A stretch of DNA of 64,000 bases from NCBI RefSeq assembly GCF_029504575.1, contig NZ_JAQFII010000001.1, positions 248,001-312,000 of the forward strand, in the 5' to 3' direction. Below are positions 34,471 through 43,562 of the stretch, piece after piece (positions within the stretch are counted from its first letter, which is position 1; the number at the start of each line of letters is the position of its first letter). The stretch is from Streptomyces sp. SPB162. GTDB taxonomy: Bacteria > Actinomycetota > Actinomycetes > Streptomycetales > Streptomycetaceae. Both the position numbers and the translations under genes were made by a program. The notes beneath the pieces were generated by a model. That model made no database searches. It saw only the letters and a program-made list of their open reading frames with translations, and had not been told where the DNA came from.

Positions 34471-35439
34471 ATGATGCGCGGGACCCAGATCATCGGACAC
34501 GCCGTCGCGTCCGTCGCGGCGCTGCTGCTCTGCGCCGGGCTCGCGCCGGCGGCCTCCGCCACGGACGGCCCGGCGCGGTCGAATCCGGCCGCCGTCCGGC
34601 TCGACGCATACTGGAGCCCGGCCCGGATGGCGGACGCCCTGAGCGAGGGGCCGGGCAGCGGACTCGATACCGGCAGTGCCAGCCCCGCCGTGGACGGACC
34701 CCGGCCCGGCGAGATCATCCCGCCGAGCCGGAGCTTCGACGGCATTCCCCAGGCCGGCACCTTCTTCTGGACCGACGCGTCCGGCTCCGGGCGGACCTGC
34801 AGCGGCTCGGTTGTGCTCGCTCCCGGCCGTGACCTGGTGCTCAGCGCCGGGCACTGCCTGAAGGGCTACTCCGGCACCGCCCCGCGGCGCGATCTGGCGT
34901 TCGTGCCGCAGTACCACGACGGGCTCAAGCCCTTCGGCGTCTTCCCCGTCAAGAACAACGGCGTCTACGTTTCGCAGCAGTACTACGACCTGGGCGAGCA
35001 CGCGGGGGCCGCGTACGACGTCGCCTTCGCGGTCACCGAGCCCAACCAGGACGGGACGCGCCTGCAGGACGCCGTCGGCGGCGTGTGGCTGCTCACCGGG
35101 ACCGGGTACGACCACTTCCCGGTACGGATGATCGGGTATCCCGCGGGGGCGGCGAAGCCGCTGGAGTGCTGGAGCCGGACCACCACGTGGGTGAGTGACG
35201 ATCCGGCCGACCCGGGTACCTTCTCGCGCATCGCGTGCGACGGGTTCGTGGGCGGGACCAGCGGCGGTCCGATGCTCGTGGCGTGGCCGGGCGGCTGGGC
35301 GGTGATCGGGGTCATCGGCGGCTACCACACCGGCGGCAACACACCCAAGGTCTCCTACAGCGCCTACTTCGGCTCCGCCACCCAGAGCCTCTACCGCGCC
35401 GCCACCACCGGCGCGCCGCCCGCCGGCCCGGCCTCCTGA
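34471..35439 (+). CDS. Secreted trypsin-like serine protease, 322 aa
   Basis: Extracellular S1-type (glutamyl-endopeptidase/trypsin-like) peptidase. A signal peptide (MMRGTQIIGHAVASVAALLL to PAASAT) and a propeptide-like region to about residue 95 precede the chymotrypsin fold. Catalytic His lies in LVLSAGHCLKGYSG, Asp in GAAYDVAFAVTE and Ser in FVGGTSGGPML. Cys pairs flank the active site (TCSGS and GHC; ECWS and IACD). ATG 34471 or 34474 follows GGGGA. Only a linked lipoprotein converges on it. Confidence 0.9.
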   Translation: MMRGTQIIGHAVASVAALLLCAGLAPAASATDGPARSNPAAVRLDAYWSPARMADALSEGPGSGLDTGSASPAVDGPRPGEIIPPSRSFDGIPQAGTFFWTDASGSGRTCSGSVVLAPGRDLVLSAGHCLKGYSGTAPRRDLAFVPQYHDGLKPFGVFPVKNNGVYVSQQYYDLGEHAGAAYDVAFAVTEPNQDGTRLQDAVGGVWLLTGTGYDHFPVRMIGYPAGAAKPLECWSRTTTWVSDDPADPGTFSRIACDGFVGGTSGGPMLVAWPGGWAVIGVIGGYHTGGNTPKVSYSAYFGSATQSLYRAATTGAPPAGPAS

Positions 35440-35461
35440 CAGGTCGGCGCGCCGTAGCGCC

Positions 35462-36343
35462 TCAGCGCTTCAGCGCCGGAAGGTGACGGCACAGCGCCTC
35501 GGGGAACGCCGGGGCGACCTGCCGGATCCACGCGCATCCGGCCACGCCGGACGTGCCAACTGCCCGCCACCCGTCGGGCGCCGCCCGGTAGAACCACCGG
35601 AACGTCACCGCGTTCTCCTTGCAGCCCGAGGACGCGTCGCCGCAGGCGGGCCCGGTACGGGCGGAGAGGTCGAGGATCAGCCAGTGGCCGTCGCAGCCGC
35701 GGTCGTCCCAGTAGGTGTGCTTCGGGGTGTCGGCGGCGAGTACCGCCTGCTCGTAGGACTGGCTCGTGCAGCCGGTGGGCGCCGGGTCGCAGCCCAGTTC
35801 ACCGCACTTGCGCAGCGCGGGTCGGGTCGCGCCGGACAGGGTGAAGACGTCGGAGCTGTTGACCATGACACGGTGGCCGACGACGGACAGCGGCAGGCGA
35901 ACACTCGTCAACGCGCTCTCGTCGCCCGTACACCCCGAACGCTGGTCCCCGCTGCGGGTTTCGAAGGTCACCTTCACGTAGATGACGCCGTTCGCCACGG
36001 TGTCGACGGCGGCTTTGAGCCCCCGGGTGCACTTCGTCCCCGACGGCACCTGGACGTCGAGCCGGAGGGTGCGGTCGTCGGACGCCACGCTCACCTTGTT
36101 CACCGCCATGGGGCCGGCCAGCGTCCACGAGATGCGGGAATCCGCGGCGGAAGGACTTCCGGTGCCGGCCGTGCCGCCATCGGCGTGCACCGTGCCGCAG
36201 CCGCTCAGCAGCCAGCACACCGCCATGAGGGCGCCTGCGAGCCGGGCGACAGCGCCGCCCGGGGCCCGCCGCCTCACGCGCTGTCCGATGTCGTCATCCG
36301 GTCCCCCGTTCGCGCCGCCGGGCCTGCGCCCGTCGCAGGTCAT
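35462..36343 (-). CDS. Lipoprotein of unknown function, about 293 aa
   Basis: Surface lipoprotein. The lipobox LLSGC follows a hydrophobic segment (ARLAGALMAVCWLLSGC). A mature beta-rich domain follows: ISWTLAGPMAVNKVSVASDD, RLDVQVPSGTKCTRGLKAAV, and a Cys-rich C-terminal half (ELGCDPAPTGCTSQ, RGCDGHWLILDLSA, GPACGDASSGCKEN). The family is not recognised. The start is doubtful: ATG 36343 gives a 50-residue pre-lipobox extension, and in-frame GTG 36277 gives a normal 30-residue signal peptide but has no clear ribosome site. It converges with the protease. Confidence 0.75.
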   Translation of the reverse strand: MTCDGRRPGGANGGPDDDIGQRVRRRAPGGAVARLAGALMAVCWLLSGCGTVHADGGTAGTGSPSAADSRISWTLAGPMAVNKVSVASDDRTLRLDVQVPSGTKCTRGLKAAVDTVANGVIYVKVTFETRSGDQRSGCTGDESALTSVRLPLSVVGHRVMVNSSDVFTLSGATRPALRKCGELGCDPAPTGCTSQSYEQAVLAADTPKHTYWDDRGCDGHWLILDLSARTGPACGDASSGCKENAVTFRWFYRAAPDGWRAVGTSGVAGCAWIRQVAPAFPEALCRHLPALKR

Positions 36344-36405
36344 CCTGCCACGGGGGCGATGACGACGGCGGGCCCCGATCGGGGCGCCGGCAACGGACGG
36401 TGACA

Positions 36406-37005
36406 TCAGGCTCGCGGGCGAGGGACTCCGAGCAGCACGGCGACCAGGCGCTCCGCCTGCGCACGCGCGTCCGGCGCCGCGGCCGGAGCGGTCATCAGCA
36501 GGTGATGGACGGTGCCGACCAGGGCGAGCGCGACCGCGGGGGTGTCGGTGCCCTCCGTGAGGCGGCCGAGGCACTGTTCGGCGTCCAGGTAGTCGGCGAT
36601 CGAACCCTGGATCGTGGCGAAGCCCGGCGCGCCGGCCTCCAGTGCCTGACGGATCAGGAGGGAGGCGCCGGGGCGGGTGACGGCGAGGCCGGCGACGGTG
36701 GGGCCCGCGGAGGTCAGGAGTGCCAGGGCGACGGCGACCAGGTTCTCGGCCACGGTGGCCCGGCCCGCGAGTCCGCGCAGTTCCCCGGCCTGCCGCGCGG
36801 TGCGCGCGAACCGGTCCAGGACCAGTTCGGCGACGAACTCGTCGAGGCCGGCGAAGTGGGCGTGCAGCATCCCCTTGGCGCAGTTCGCCTCGCCGGTGAT
36901 CGCCCGGCTGGTCAGCGCGGCCGGCCCCTCGCGCGCCAGGACCTGCTCCGCGGCGGCGAAGAGCCGCTGGCGAATGTCCGGGATGGCCACTCCACGCGGT
37001 GACAT
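36406..37005 (-). CDS. TetR-family transcriptional regulator, 199 aa
   Basis: IRQRLFAAAEQVLAREGPAA and SRAITGEANCAKGMLHAHFA form the TetR helix-turn-helix (residues 10-55), with GMLHAHF in the recognition helix. The helical C-terminal ligand domain ends in LVAVLLGVPRPRA. GGAGGAG upstream supports ATG 37005; a longer form with an Arg-rich start is unlikely. It diverges from a SAM methyltransferase. The gap carries CAGTATGGGC-type inverted repeats, so this protein probably represses both genes. Confidence 0.92.
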   Translation of the reverse strand: MSPRGVAIPDIRQRLFAAAEQVLAREGPAALTSRAITGEANCAKGMLHAHFAGLDEFVAELVLDRFARTARQAGELRGLAGRATVAENLVAVALALLTSAGPTVAGLAVTRPGASLLIRQALEAGAPGFATIQGSIADYLDAEQCLGRLTEGTDTPAVALALVGTVHHLLMTAPAAAPDARAQAERLVAVLLGVPRPRA

Positions 37006-37054
37006 CAGGCTCCTCCTCCGGCGTCGCAACACCCCTGCTCCGGGCGGGGGTTGT

Positions 37055-37099
37055 CAGTATGGGCGTGCGCCCATACTGTTTGGGCACTTGCCCATACTA
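37055..37099. promoter_or_regulatory. TetR-type operator: CAGTATGGGC/GCCCATACTG plus a third half-site
   Basis: Perfect ten-base arms at 37055-37064 and 37069-37078 with a 4-base spacer. A further GCCCATACTAG half-site ends at 37099, paired imperfectly with GGGCA at 37082. It sits between the divergent TetR and methyltransferase genes. Confidence 0.75.
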
Positions 37100-37135
37100 G
37101 CCCTGGCAAGCCCCCGCGACCGCCGGAGGTCCGCA

Positions 37136-37999
37136 GTGCAGCACGTCGTCAACACCGATCAGGCGCAGGCATGGAACGGATACGAGGGGACGCACTGGGC
37201 CCGGAACCAGGAGCGTTGGGACGCGGTGAACGAGGGCTTCAACCAGCCCCTGCTCACCGCCGCCGCGATCGGCGAGCGGCACCACGTGCTGGACATCGGG
37301 TGCGGGGCCGGGTGTACGACGCGGCTGGCGGCACGCCGGGCGGTCGAGGGCCGGGCCGTGGGCCTGGACCTGTCGGCGCCGATGCTGGAACGCGCCCGGG
37401 AGTCGGCGCGGCGCGAGGGCCTGGCCAACGCCGTCTTCGAGCAGGGCGACGCCCAGGTCCACGCCCTTGAACCGGCCGCTTTCGATGTGGTGATCAGCCG
37501 TTTCGGGGTGATGTTCTTCGCCGATCCGCGCGCCGCCTTCACCAACATCGCGAAGGCGTTGCGGCCGGGCGGCCGCCTCGCGTTCGTCTGCGGCGCGGAT
37601 GCCGAGCGCAACGAGTGGCTGCGGGCCGTCATGGCACTGCGCGCGTTCCTGCCCCTCGGAACGTTCGGTGCGCCGGAGCGTTCCGGAGCGCCGACCGGTC
37701 CGGGCATGTTCTCCCTGGCGGACCCGGACACCACCCACGCGATCCTGTCCGCCGCCGGCTTCGAGCACATCACCGCCACCCGTGTGGAGGCGTACGGCAA
37801 CTGGGGCGGGAACGCGGACGAGGCGGCCGACTTCCTGCTGGATTCCGGCCCTGGGCGGCACCTGGCGGAGCAGGTCGGCGCCGAGAAGCGGGACGACGCC
37901 CGCCGGGCGCTCACGGACACCCTGCGCGCCCATGAGGAGCACGGCGCGGTACGGCTGCGCGGCACCGGCTGGCTGATCACCGCCGGCCGCCCGCGGTAG
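37136..37999 (+). CDS. SAM-dependent methyltransferase, 287 aa
   Basis: Class I Rossmann methyltransferase. Motif I is VLDIGCGAGCTTRLAA; the acidic ribose-binding motif is AVGLDLSAPMLERAR; motif III-IV is FDVVISRFGVMFFADPRAAF; post-I is LRPGGRLAFVCG. This matches the UbiE/ArsM-like small-molecule group. GTG 37136 has GGAGG 7 bases upstream. It diverges from a TetR repressor whose operator lies between. The substrate is probably a xenobiotic or secondary metabolite, an inference from this arrangement only. Confidence 0.92.
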   Translation: MQHVVNTDQAQAWNGYEGTHWARNQERWDAVNEGFNQPLLTAAAIGERHHVLDIGCGAGCTTRLAARRAVEGRAVGLDLSAPMLERARESARREGLANAVFEQGDAQVHALEPAAFDVVISRFGVMFFADPRAAFTNIAKALRPGGRLAFVCGADAERNEWLRAVMALRAFLPLGTFGAPERSGAPTGPGMFSLADPDTTHAILSAAGFEHITATRVEAYGNWGGNADEAADFLLDSGPGRHLAEQVGAEKRDDARRALTDTLRAHEEHGAVRLRGTGWLITAGRPR

Positions 38000-38176
38000 G
38001 ACCCGGCTTCGACGTGGCGCCCGCCCGCGGGGGCGAAGCGGAATGCGCGCGGCGGACGCCGTGCGGCATGCCGGCGCCGTGGAATAGTGGGCGTTTCGGA
38101 CCCGCCGGAGCGGTTCTCGTGTCCTGCCGGCACGGATCGGCGCGGGGCGGACCGACGGGATGAGAAGGGCGAACGG

Positions 38177-38903
38177 ATGAGCGCGCGTTTCGAGGAGATC
38201 GACTGGCGGCCGACGCCGATGGGCGACATCAGTCTGCGGCGGCGGCGCGACCCGGTGTCCGGCGACGAGGTGTACGAGGTGAAGCTCGGGGACGAGTTCC
38301 TGATGTCCAGCCTCTTCACCGCCGGCGAGATCGCGCTCACCCGACTCGGACTCGCCCAACTCCCGGACGCCGCCGACCTGGATGTCGTCGTCGGCGGGCT
38401 CGGCCTCGGCTACACCGCGCAGGCGGCGTTGGACGACCCGCGGGTGCGCTCACTCGTCGTGGTCGACACGCTCGGCGAGGTGATCGACTGGCACCGGCGC
38501 GGGCCTGGTCCCCCTGGGTGCCGGGCTGGCCTCCGACCCCCGCTGCCGCCTGGTCCAGGGTGACTTCTTCGCCATGGTCGGCGACGACACCGGCCTGGAT
38601 CCGCGGACACCGGGCCGCCGCTTCCACGCCGTCCTGCTGGACGTCGACCACTCGCCCCGCCACGTGCTGCACCCGCGTCACGCGGCGCTCTACCAGCCTG
38701 CGGGGCTGCGCGCCCTGGCGGACCGACTGCATCCCGGCGGCGTCTTCGCCCTGTGGTCGAACGACCCGCCGGACCAGGAGTTCAACGCCGTCCTCGGGCA
38801 GGTCTTCGACCGATCGCAGGCGCACGTCGTCGACTTCGACAATCCGCTGCAGGAGGGGACGGCGACGAACACCGTCTACGTGGCGAGGACAGCCGGGCCG
38901 TAG
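38177..38903 (+). pseudogene. Spermidine-synthase-like methyltransferase, split by a +1 frameshift
   Basis: Polyamine-synthase fold without certainty of polyamine substrate. The first frame gives MSARFEEIDWRPTPMGDISL, then DVVVGGLGLGYTAQAALDDP (SAM/dcSAM loop) and VVVDTLGEVIDWHRRG. At 38501-38503 an extra G in GGG shifts the frame, and the next frame continues LVPLGAGLASDPRCRLVQGD, FHAVLLDVDHSPRH (the aspartate-rich motif), LHPGGVFALWSNDPPD, and stops at 38901-38903. Removing one G gives a normal ~241-residue protein. ATG 38177 has a poor ribosome site. High GC3 on both sides of the break suggests a recent event or base-call error. Confidence 0.82.
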
Positions 38904-39076
38904 TCCCCGGGGCGAACGGATCGGGCCTCCGGGGCACTTGGCTGACCCGGGGGCCGGTCGGATGATTGCGCGAGGGCCCTCTTTACAGTCGAGCTCCTTG
39001 CTGGCACGGTCTTCTTGGCCATCGCCGGGTTCAATTGGGGGGCACGGCGGTCGCTGACGTGTCTGGGGGGACCGTT

Positions 39077-41620
39077 GTGCCGTTTCTGTCTTCGCGTTTG
39101 CCGTGGCTGCTCCGCCTGCGCTCGCGCCGGCTCATACTGATCGCGCTCGGCGCGGTCGTCGCCGCGTTCGTGCCGTTCCTGGCGGCGGGCGGGTCCGCCG
39201 TCGCGGACGGCCGGCCGGCCGTTCCCGTCGCGGACGGGACGGCTCCGCCGCCCGCTCCGCACCACGGTGTCGCGCCGGCGTCGGCCATGCAGCCGATCGC
39301 CCCGGTCCTGTCCAGGGCGGGCTGGACGGCGGCCGCGAGCGACGAGGAGACGATCGGGGAGAACGGCCGGGCGGTCAACGTCCTGGACGGTGACCCCGCC
39401 ACGCTGTGGCACAGCAAGTGGACGGCGCCGGCCACCGCGCTGCCCCACAGCATCACCATCGACATGCACCGCACGGCGGTGGTGTCCGCCCTCGTGTACC
39501 GGCCGCGTACCAACGGTCCCAACGGCCGGGTCGGGGTCTACGCCATAGCGCTCAGCGCGGACGGGCTGACGTGGACGCGGCCGGTGGCCACCGGCACGCT
39601 GCCGGACGACAGCACCGTCAAGACGTTGAACTTCGCGGCGCAGGGGACCAGGTTCGTACGCCTGACCGCCTCGACGGAGGCCGGGAACCGGGGCCCGTGG
39701 ACCTCGGCAGCCGAGATCGACCTGCTGGGCGATCCCGGCCTACCCGCCTCTGTCGTCGAACTCCCCGTCACCGGCTGGACGGCGACGGCGAGCGACGAGG
39801 AGACCGCCGCGGAGAACAACCGCGCGAGCAACGTCCTGGACGGCGACACCACCACCCTGTGGCACAGCAAGTGGTCCGGCACCCCGACCGCCCTGCCGCA
39901 CTCCATCACGCTGGACATGCACACCAACCAGCTTGTCTCCGCGCTCAGTTACACCCCCCGCGTCTCCGGGGCCAACGGCCGTGTCGGCGGCTACTCCATC
40001 GCCACCAGCCTCGACGGGGTCACCTTCGGGGCCCCGCTGGCCGCCGGAACGTGGAAGGACGACGACACGGTCAAGAACGCCACCTTCACCACCCCGACCA
40101 CGGCCCGGTTCGTGCGCCTGACCGCCACCAGCGAGGCCGGCGGCCGCGGACCGTGGTCCTCCGCGGCCGAGATCCGTCTCAGCGGGCCCGCCGACCCGGC
40201 CGTCGCCGGGCTGTGGAGCCCGGTCACCGGCTTCCCGCTCGTCCCGGTGGCCACCGCGCTGCTGCCGAACAACAAACTGCTCGCCTGGTCGGCCTACGCC
40301 GTCGACCGCTTCGGCGGCAGCAACGGCTACACCCAGACCGCCATCATGGATCTGACCACCGGCCAGGTCACCCAGCGGCGCGTCGACAACACCGGTCACG
40401 ACATGTTCTGCCCCGGCATCGCGATGCTCGCCGACGGCAGGGTGCTGGTCACCGGCGGCAGCAACGCCTCCCGCGCCAGCATCTACGACCCGCGCACCGA
40501 CGCCTGGACCGCGGCCGCGGACATGAACATCCCGCGCGGCTACCAGGCCATGACGCTGCTCTCCAACGGTGACGCCTTCGTCCTCGGCGGCTCGTGGAGC
40601 GGCGCCCAGGGAGGCAAGGACGGCGAGGTGTGGTCCGCCGCGACCAACACCTGGCGCAAGCTGCCCGGCGTACCGGCCACCACCACGATGACCGCGGACC
40701 CCGCCGGGCCCTACCGTGCCGACAACCACCAGTGGCTCTACGGCACGTCCAACGGCCGGGTGCTGCAACTCGGTCCCAGCAAGCAGCTCAACTGGATCGA
40801 CACGACCGGCGACGGCACCATCACCCCGGCAGGAGTGCGCGCCGACAGCCAGGACGCGATGAACGGCAACGCCGTCGCCTACGACATCGGCAAACTCCTC
40901 ACCCTCGGCGGCGCCACCGCGTACCAGGACGTCAACGCCACCAACCGCGCCTACACCGTCGACCTCACCGCCGGTCCGCAGCCCGTCAGCACCCGCACCG
41001 GGGACATGGCCTTCGCCCGCGCCTTCAGCAACAGCGTCGTCATGCCGGACGGCAAGGTCGCCGTCTTCGGCGGCCAGTCCCGGCCCGTACCCTTCTCCGA
41101 CGCCACCTCGGCGATGACACCGGAGATCTGGGATCCGGCCACCGGCGCCTTCACCCGCATGGCGACCATGGCCGTACCCCGCAACTACCACAGCACCGCC
41201 GACCTGCTGCCCGACGGCCGCATATTCTCCGGCGGCGGCGGACTGTGCGGCGACTGTGCGACCAACCACTTCGACGGAGCGATATTCACCCCGCCGTATC
41301 TGCTCAATCCCGACGGCACGCGGCGGCCGCGGCCCGCCATCACCAACTCGCCGCCCGCGAGCGCCGGTTACGGCACCACGCTGACCGTCACGACGAGCAC
41401 GCCGGTGACGGCCTTCTCCCTGGTCCGCACGGGAGCGGCCACCCACTCCACGGACAACGACCAGCGCCGTGTGCCGCTCGCCTCGCACCAGGTGTCGGCG
41501 GGGGTCTACGAACTGACCATCCCCACCGACCCGGGAACAGCGCTGCCCGGCAGCTACCTGCTGTTCGCCCTCGACGCCGCCGGGGTCCCCAGCATCGCCA
41601 AGACCATCACCCTCGGCTGA
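39077..41620 (+). CDS. Copper-radical (galactose-oxidase-like) oxidase with two F5/8C modules, 847 aa
   Basis: Oxidises primary alcohols or sugars to aldehydes with H2O2 release. An N-terminal membrane anchor/uncleaved signal (LILIALGAVVAAFVPFLAAG) precedes two F5/8C modules (about 85-220 and 235-370), then a kelch propeller and the Ig-like C-terminal domain. Every ligand of galactose oxidase is present: HDMFCPG (Cys445), RGYQAM (Tyr489, cross-linked partner), GGSWSG (Trp507, stacking), PRNYHS (Tyr704, His705) and ATHSTDND (His790). Spacings Cys to Tyr (44) and Cys to Trp (62) equal those of the fungal enzyme. GGGGGGA before GTG 39077 sets the start. Differs from the Streptomyces GlxA type by its F5/8C modules. 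Confidence 0.93.
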   Translation: MPFLSSRLPWLLRLRSRRLILIALGAVVAAFVPFLAAGGSAVADGRPAVPVADGTAPPPAPHHGVAPASAMQPIAPVLSRAGWTAAASDEETIGENGRAVNVLDGDPATLWHSKWTAPATALPHSITIDMHRTAVVSALVYRPRTNGPNGRVGVYAIALSADGLTWTRPVATGTLPDDSTVKTLNFAAQGTRFVRLTASTEAGNRGPWTSAAEIDLLGDPGLPASVVELPVTGWTATASDEETAAENNRASNVLDGDTTTLWHSKWSGTPTALPHSITLDMHTNQLVSALSYTPRVSGANGRVGGYSIATSLDGVTFGAPLAAGTWKDDDTVKNATFTTPTTARFVRLTATSEAGGRGPWSSAAEIRLSGPADPAVAGLWSPVTGFPLVPVATALLPNNKLLAWSAYAVDRFGGSNGYTQTAIMDLTTGQVTQRRVDNTGHDMFCPGIAMLADGRVLVTGGSNASRASIYDPRTDAWTAAADMNIPRGYQAMTLLSNGDAFVLGGSWSGAQGGKDGEVWSAATNTWRKLPGVPATTTMTADPAGPYRADNHQWLYGTSNGRVLQLGPSKQLNWIDTTGDGTITPAGVRADSQDAMNGNAVAYDIGKLLTLGGATAYQDVNATNRAYTVDLTAGPQPVSTRTGDMAFARAFSNSVVMPDGKVAVFGGQSRPVPFSDATSAMTPEIWDPATGAFTRMATMAVPRNYHSTADLLPDGRIFSGGGGLCGDCATNHFDGAIFTPPYLLNPDGTRRPRPAITNSPPASAGYGTTLTVTTSTPVTAFSLVRTGAATHSTDNDQRRVPLASHQVSAGVYELTIPTDPGTALPGSYLLFALDAAGVPSIAKTITLG

Positions 41621-41653
41621 CCGCCACCGCGGGAACGACGTCGCGGGTCCCGC

Positions 41654-42616
41654 CTACAACCAGCCGCGCTTGGCTGCCTGCAGACCGGCCTGGAAGCGGG
41701 TCTTGGCGTCCAGAACCTCCAGCAGGTGGGCCACGCGGCGGGTCATGGTCCGCTGGGTGATGCCGAGCGCGCGAGTGATCGTGGCGTCCTTCATGCCGGC
41801 CGCCAGCATCGACAGCAACTCCTGGTCGGCGGGGACCAGGGCGCCGGCCGCGCCCTTCTTGTCGACGGCCAGTGGGGTCGCCCGCTCCCACAGCAGGTCG
41901 AAGCAGGTGACCAGCGCCGTCAGCAGCGGAGAGGGATGGACGAACAGGGCCGCCATCGACTCGGTCGCCTCGAAGTTCAGCGGGATCATGGCGGCACGGC
42001 GGTCCGCGATGAGCATCTTCATCCGCACCGCCGGCAGGCTCCTGGCCTGCTCGCCGGCGTCGATACAGTCCTGGACGAAGTGCATGCGGCCTTCGAGCGA
42101 CACCGAGTCGTAGATGACCCGGCAGCTGACCCCGCGGCGCAGCAGGTCGAACTCGATCGGATTGAACGTCGGGCTGCTGAAGTACGGCGGGCAGTCGATG
42201 ACCTGCATCTCCTCCTCCGAACCGAGCTGCATCTGCTCGACCCGGTTCAGCTGCGCCTCGCGGCCTTCCACCAGCTCGACCAGCTCACTGGGGTGCCCCG
42301 CGCCCTCGCCCTGCAGCCGCAGGGCGAGCGAGCGCACGTGTGCGCGGAGCTCCTCCAGTTCCCGCTCCCGGCGGGAGGCGAGTGAGCCGACGGCCGCTTC
42401 GGGAGGGGAGGCGACGTAGCGCACGGGCGAGCCGGTCAGCCGCGTGATGAGGCCGGCGTCCGCCAGGCGGCCCAGGGCCGGGCGCAGGCGCGCCGCGGTC
42501 GAGCCGTCGAGGGCTGCCAGCTGGGCGGCGGTGCTGCGCGGTGCGGAGAGCAGGTGCAGGTAGAGGGCGCTTTCGACCTCGCCGAGCCCCACCGGCGCCA
42601 GAAAACCGTCGGACAC
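41654..42616 (-). CDS. LuxR-type HTH regulator with TrmB-like N-terminus, 320 aa
   Basis: Transcription regulator. The N-terminus (LAPVGLGEVESALYLHLLSA, AAQLAALDGSTAARLRPALG, RLADAGLITRLTG) is a TrmB-like winged helix. A middle region (MQVIDCPPYFSSPTFNPIEF, LLRRGVSCRVIYDSVSLEG) resembles a phospholipase-D-like effector domain. The C-terminus carries a LuxR-type helix-turn-helix (LVPADQELLSMLAAGMKDAT, ITRALGITQRTMTRRVAHLL). Paired helix-turn-helices of this type are frequent next to Streptomyces secondary-metabolite or secreted-protein genes. It converges on the copper-radical oxidase gene. Start GTG 42616, with GGGGGT upstream. Confidence 0.88.
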   Translation of the reverse strand: MSDGFLAPVGLGEVESALYLHLLSAPRSTAAQLAALDGSTAARLRPALGRLADAGLITRLTGSPVRYVASPPEAAVGSLASRRERELEELRAHVRSLALRLQGEGAGHPSELVELVEGREAQLNRVEQMQLGSEEEMQVIDCPPYFSSPTFNPIEFDLLRRGVSCRVIYDSVSLEGRMHFVQDCIDAGEQARSLPAVRMKMLIADRRAAMIPLNFEATESMAALFVHPSPLLTALVTCFDLLWERATPLAVDKKGAAGALVPADQELLSMLAAGMKDATITRALGITQRTMTRRVAHLLEVLDAKTRFQAGLQAAKRGWL

Positions 42617-42822
42617 CTGACCCCCAGATGGGTGCGTCTACTTATGGTCAATGTCTACTATCCGGCATTCCCCTCAGGAAGGGACCGGTTTACGGTGGGT
42701 TTCGGCCAATCCGTTCGGACCTCTGGATCGGCCTCCCCAGCGGCAGCACTCCGAGGCGGCCCCGCTCGGCCTACGGACACTTTCGACCCGGGTTCGATGC
42801 CGCCCCACCGGAAGGATCCGCT

Positions 42823-43302
42823 GTGCCGGTCTCCATCCAGTCCCAGCTCCGCCAAAGCGTCTTCACGGTGCCCACCGTCGCGCTATCGGTGCCGACCACC
42901 CGGCGCCGCGCGCGGGCGCACTTCGCCGAGTGGGACCTGGACGTGGAGCACCCCGTGGTGGAGACGGCCCTGTTCATCCTGACCGAGCTCCTGACCAACA
43001 GCGTCGAGCACACCGCCCACCGCTCCCCGACCGCCGATATCATCCTGGCGCTCGGCCCGCGCAGTCTCATCGTCGCCGTGCACGACCGCCACCCCCACTG
43101 CCCCCGCCCGACTCCCGCCCCGCATGCCGATGGAAGCGGCGGATGGGGGCTGCGCCTGGTGGCGGATCTCGCCGCGGAAGCCCATGGCAGCACCCACACC
43201 CGCACCGACGCCGACGAGCAGGGGAAGACGCTCCTGGTCCGTCTCCCCCGCCCGGACCGGACTCCGGCGTGCGCCCACGACGCCTTCCCGTACTCCTCGT
43301 AG
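42823..43302 (+). CDS. Anti-sigma-factor-type ATP-binding protein (HATPase_c), 159 aa
   Basis: RsbW-like GHKL ATPase domain with no kinase or sensor part. The N box reads LFILTELLTNSVEHTAHRSP, G1-like VAVHDRHP and G2-like GSGGWGLRLVADLAAEAHGS. Streptomyces encode dozens of these, several of which bind sigma factors or anti-sigma antagonists. Here no sigma or anti-anti-sigma gene is adjacent, so a distant partner is likely. GTG 42823 with AAGGAT upstream is the best start. Divergent from the LuxR-type regulator across 206 bases. Confidence 0.88.
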   Translation: MPVSIQSQLRQSVFTVPTVALSVPTTRRRARAHFAEWDLDVEHPVVETALFILTELLTNSVEHTAHRSPTADIILALGPRSLIVAVHDRHPHCPRPTPAPHADGSGGWGLRLVADLAAEAHGSTHTRTDADEQGKTLLVRLPRPDRTPACAHDAFPYSS

Positions 43303-43305
43303 GAC

Positions 43306-43493
43306 TCACGCGGCGAAGCGGCGGAACGAGGACCGGTAGGCGTACGGGGTCACTCCGACGACGCGTTGGAATCGCTCGCGGAACGCGGTCAAAAACCCGA
43401 AACCCGCCTGCGTGGCGATCCGCTCGACCGCGTGGTCGGTGGTCTCCAGCAGGAACTGCGCCCGGCGCACGCGCGCCCGCAGCAGCCAAGGCG
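43306..43493 (-). pseudogene. AraC-family regulator C-terminal stump
   Basis: About 61 codons ending at 43306 encode only the second helix-turn-helix of an AraC protein: WLLRARVRRAQFLLETTDHA, VERIATQAGFGFLTAFRERF and QRVVGVTPYAYRSSFRRF. The first helix-turn-helix and the effector domain are gone; the sequence before about 43493 in this frame is Arg/Gly-rich noise. It abuts the HATPase gene tail to tail with only three bases between stops. Confidence 0.78.
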
Positions 43494-43562
43494 GCCTCCT
43501 CGCCCTGCGCCGGCTGGCAGCGCGGCAGGCGGACGGTGCCACGCCGTGAGAACGCGGGTGTC

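Noticed and set aside
35462-37087. Minus-strand lipoprotein frame extended to 37087
   Set aside because: The extension runs through the TetR gene in another frame; the true N-terminus is the lipoprotein signal near 36277-36343.
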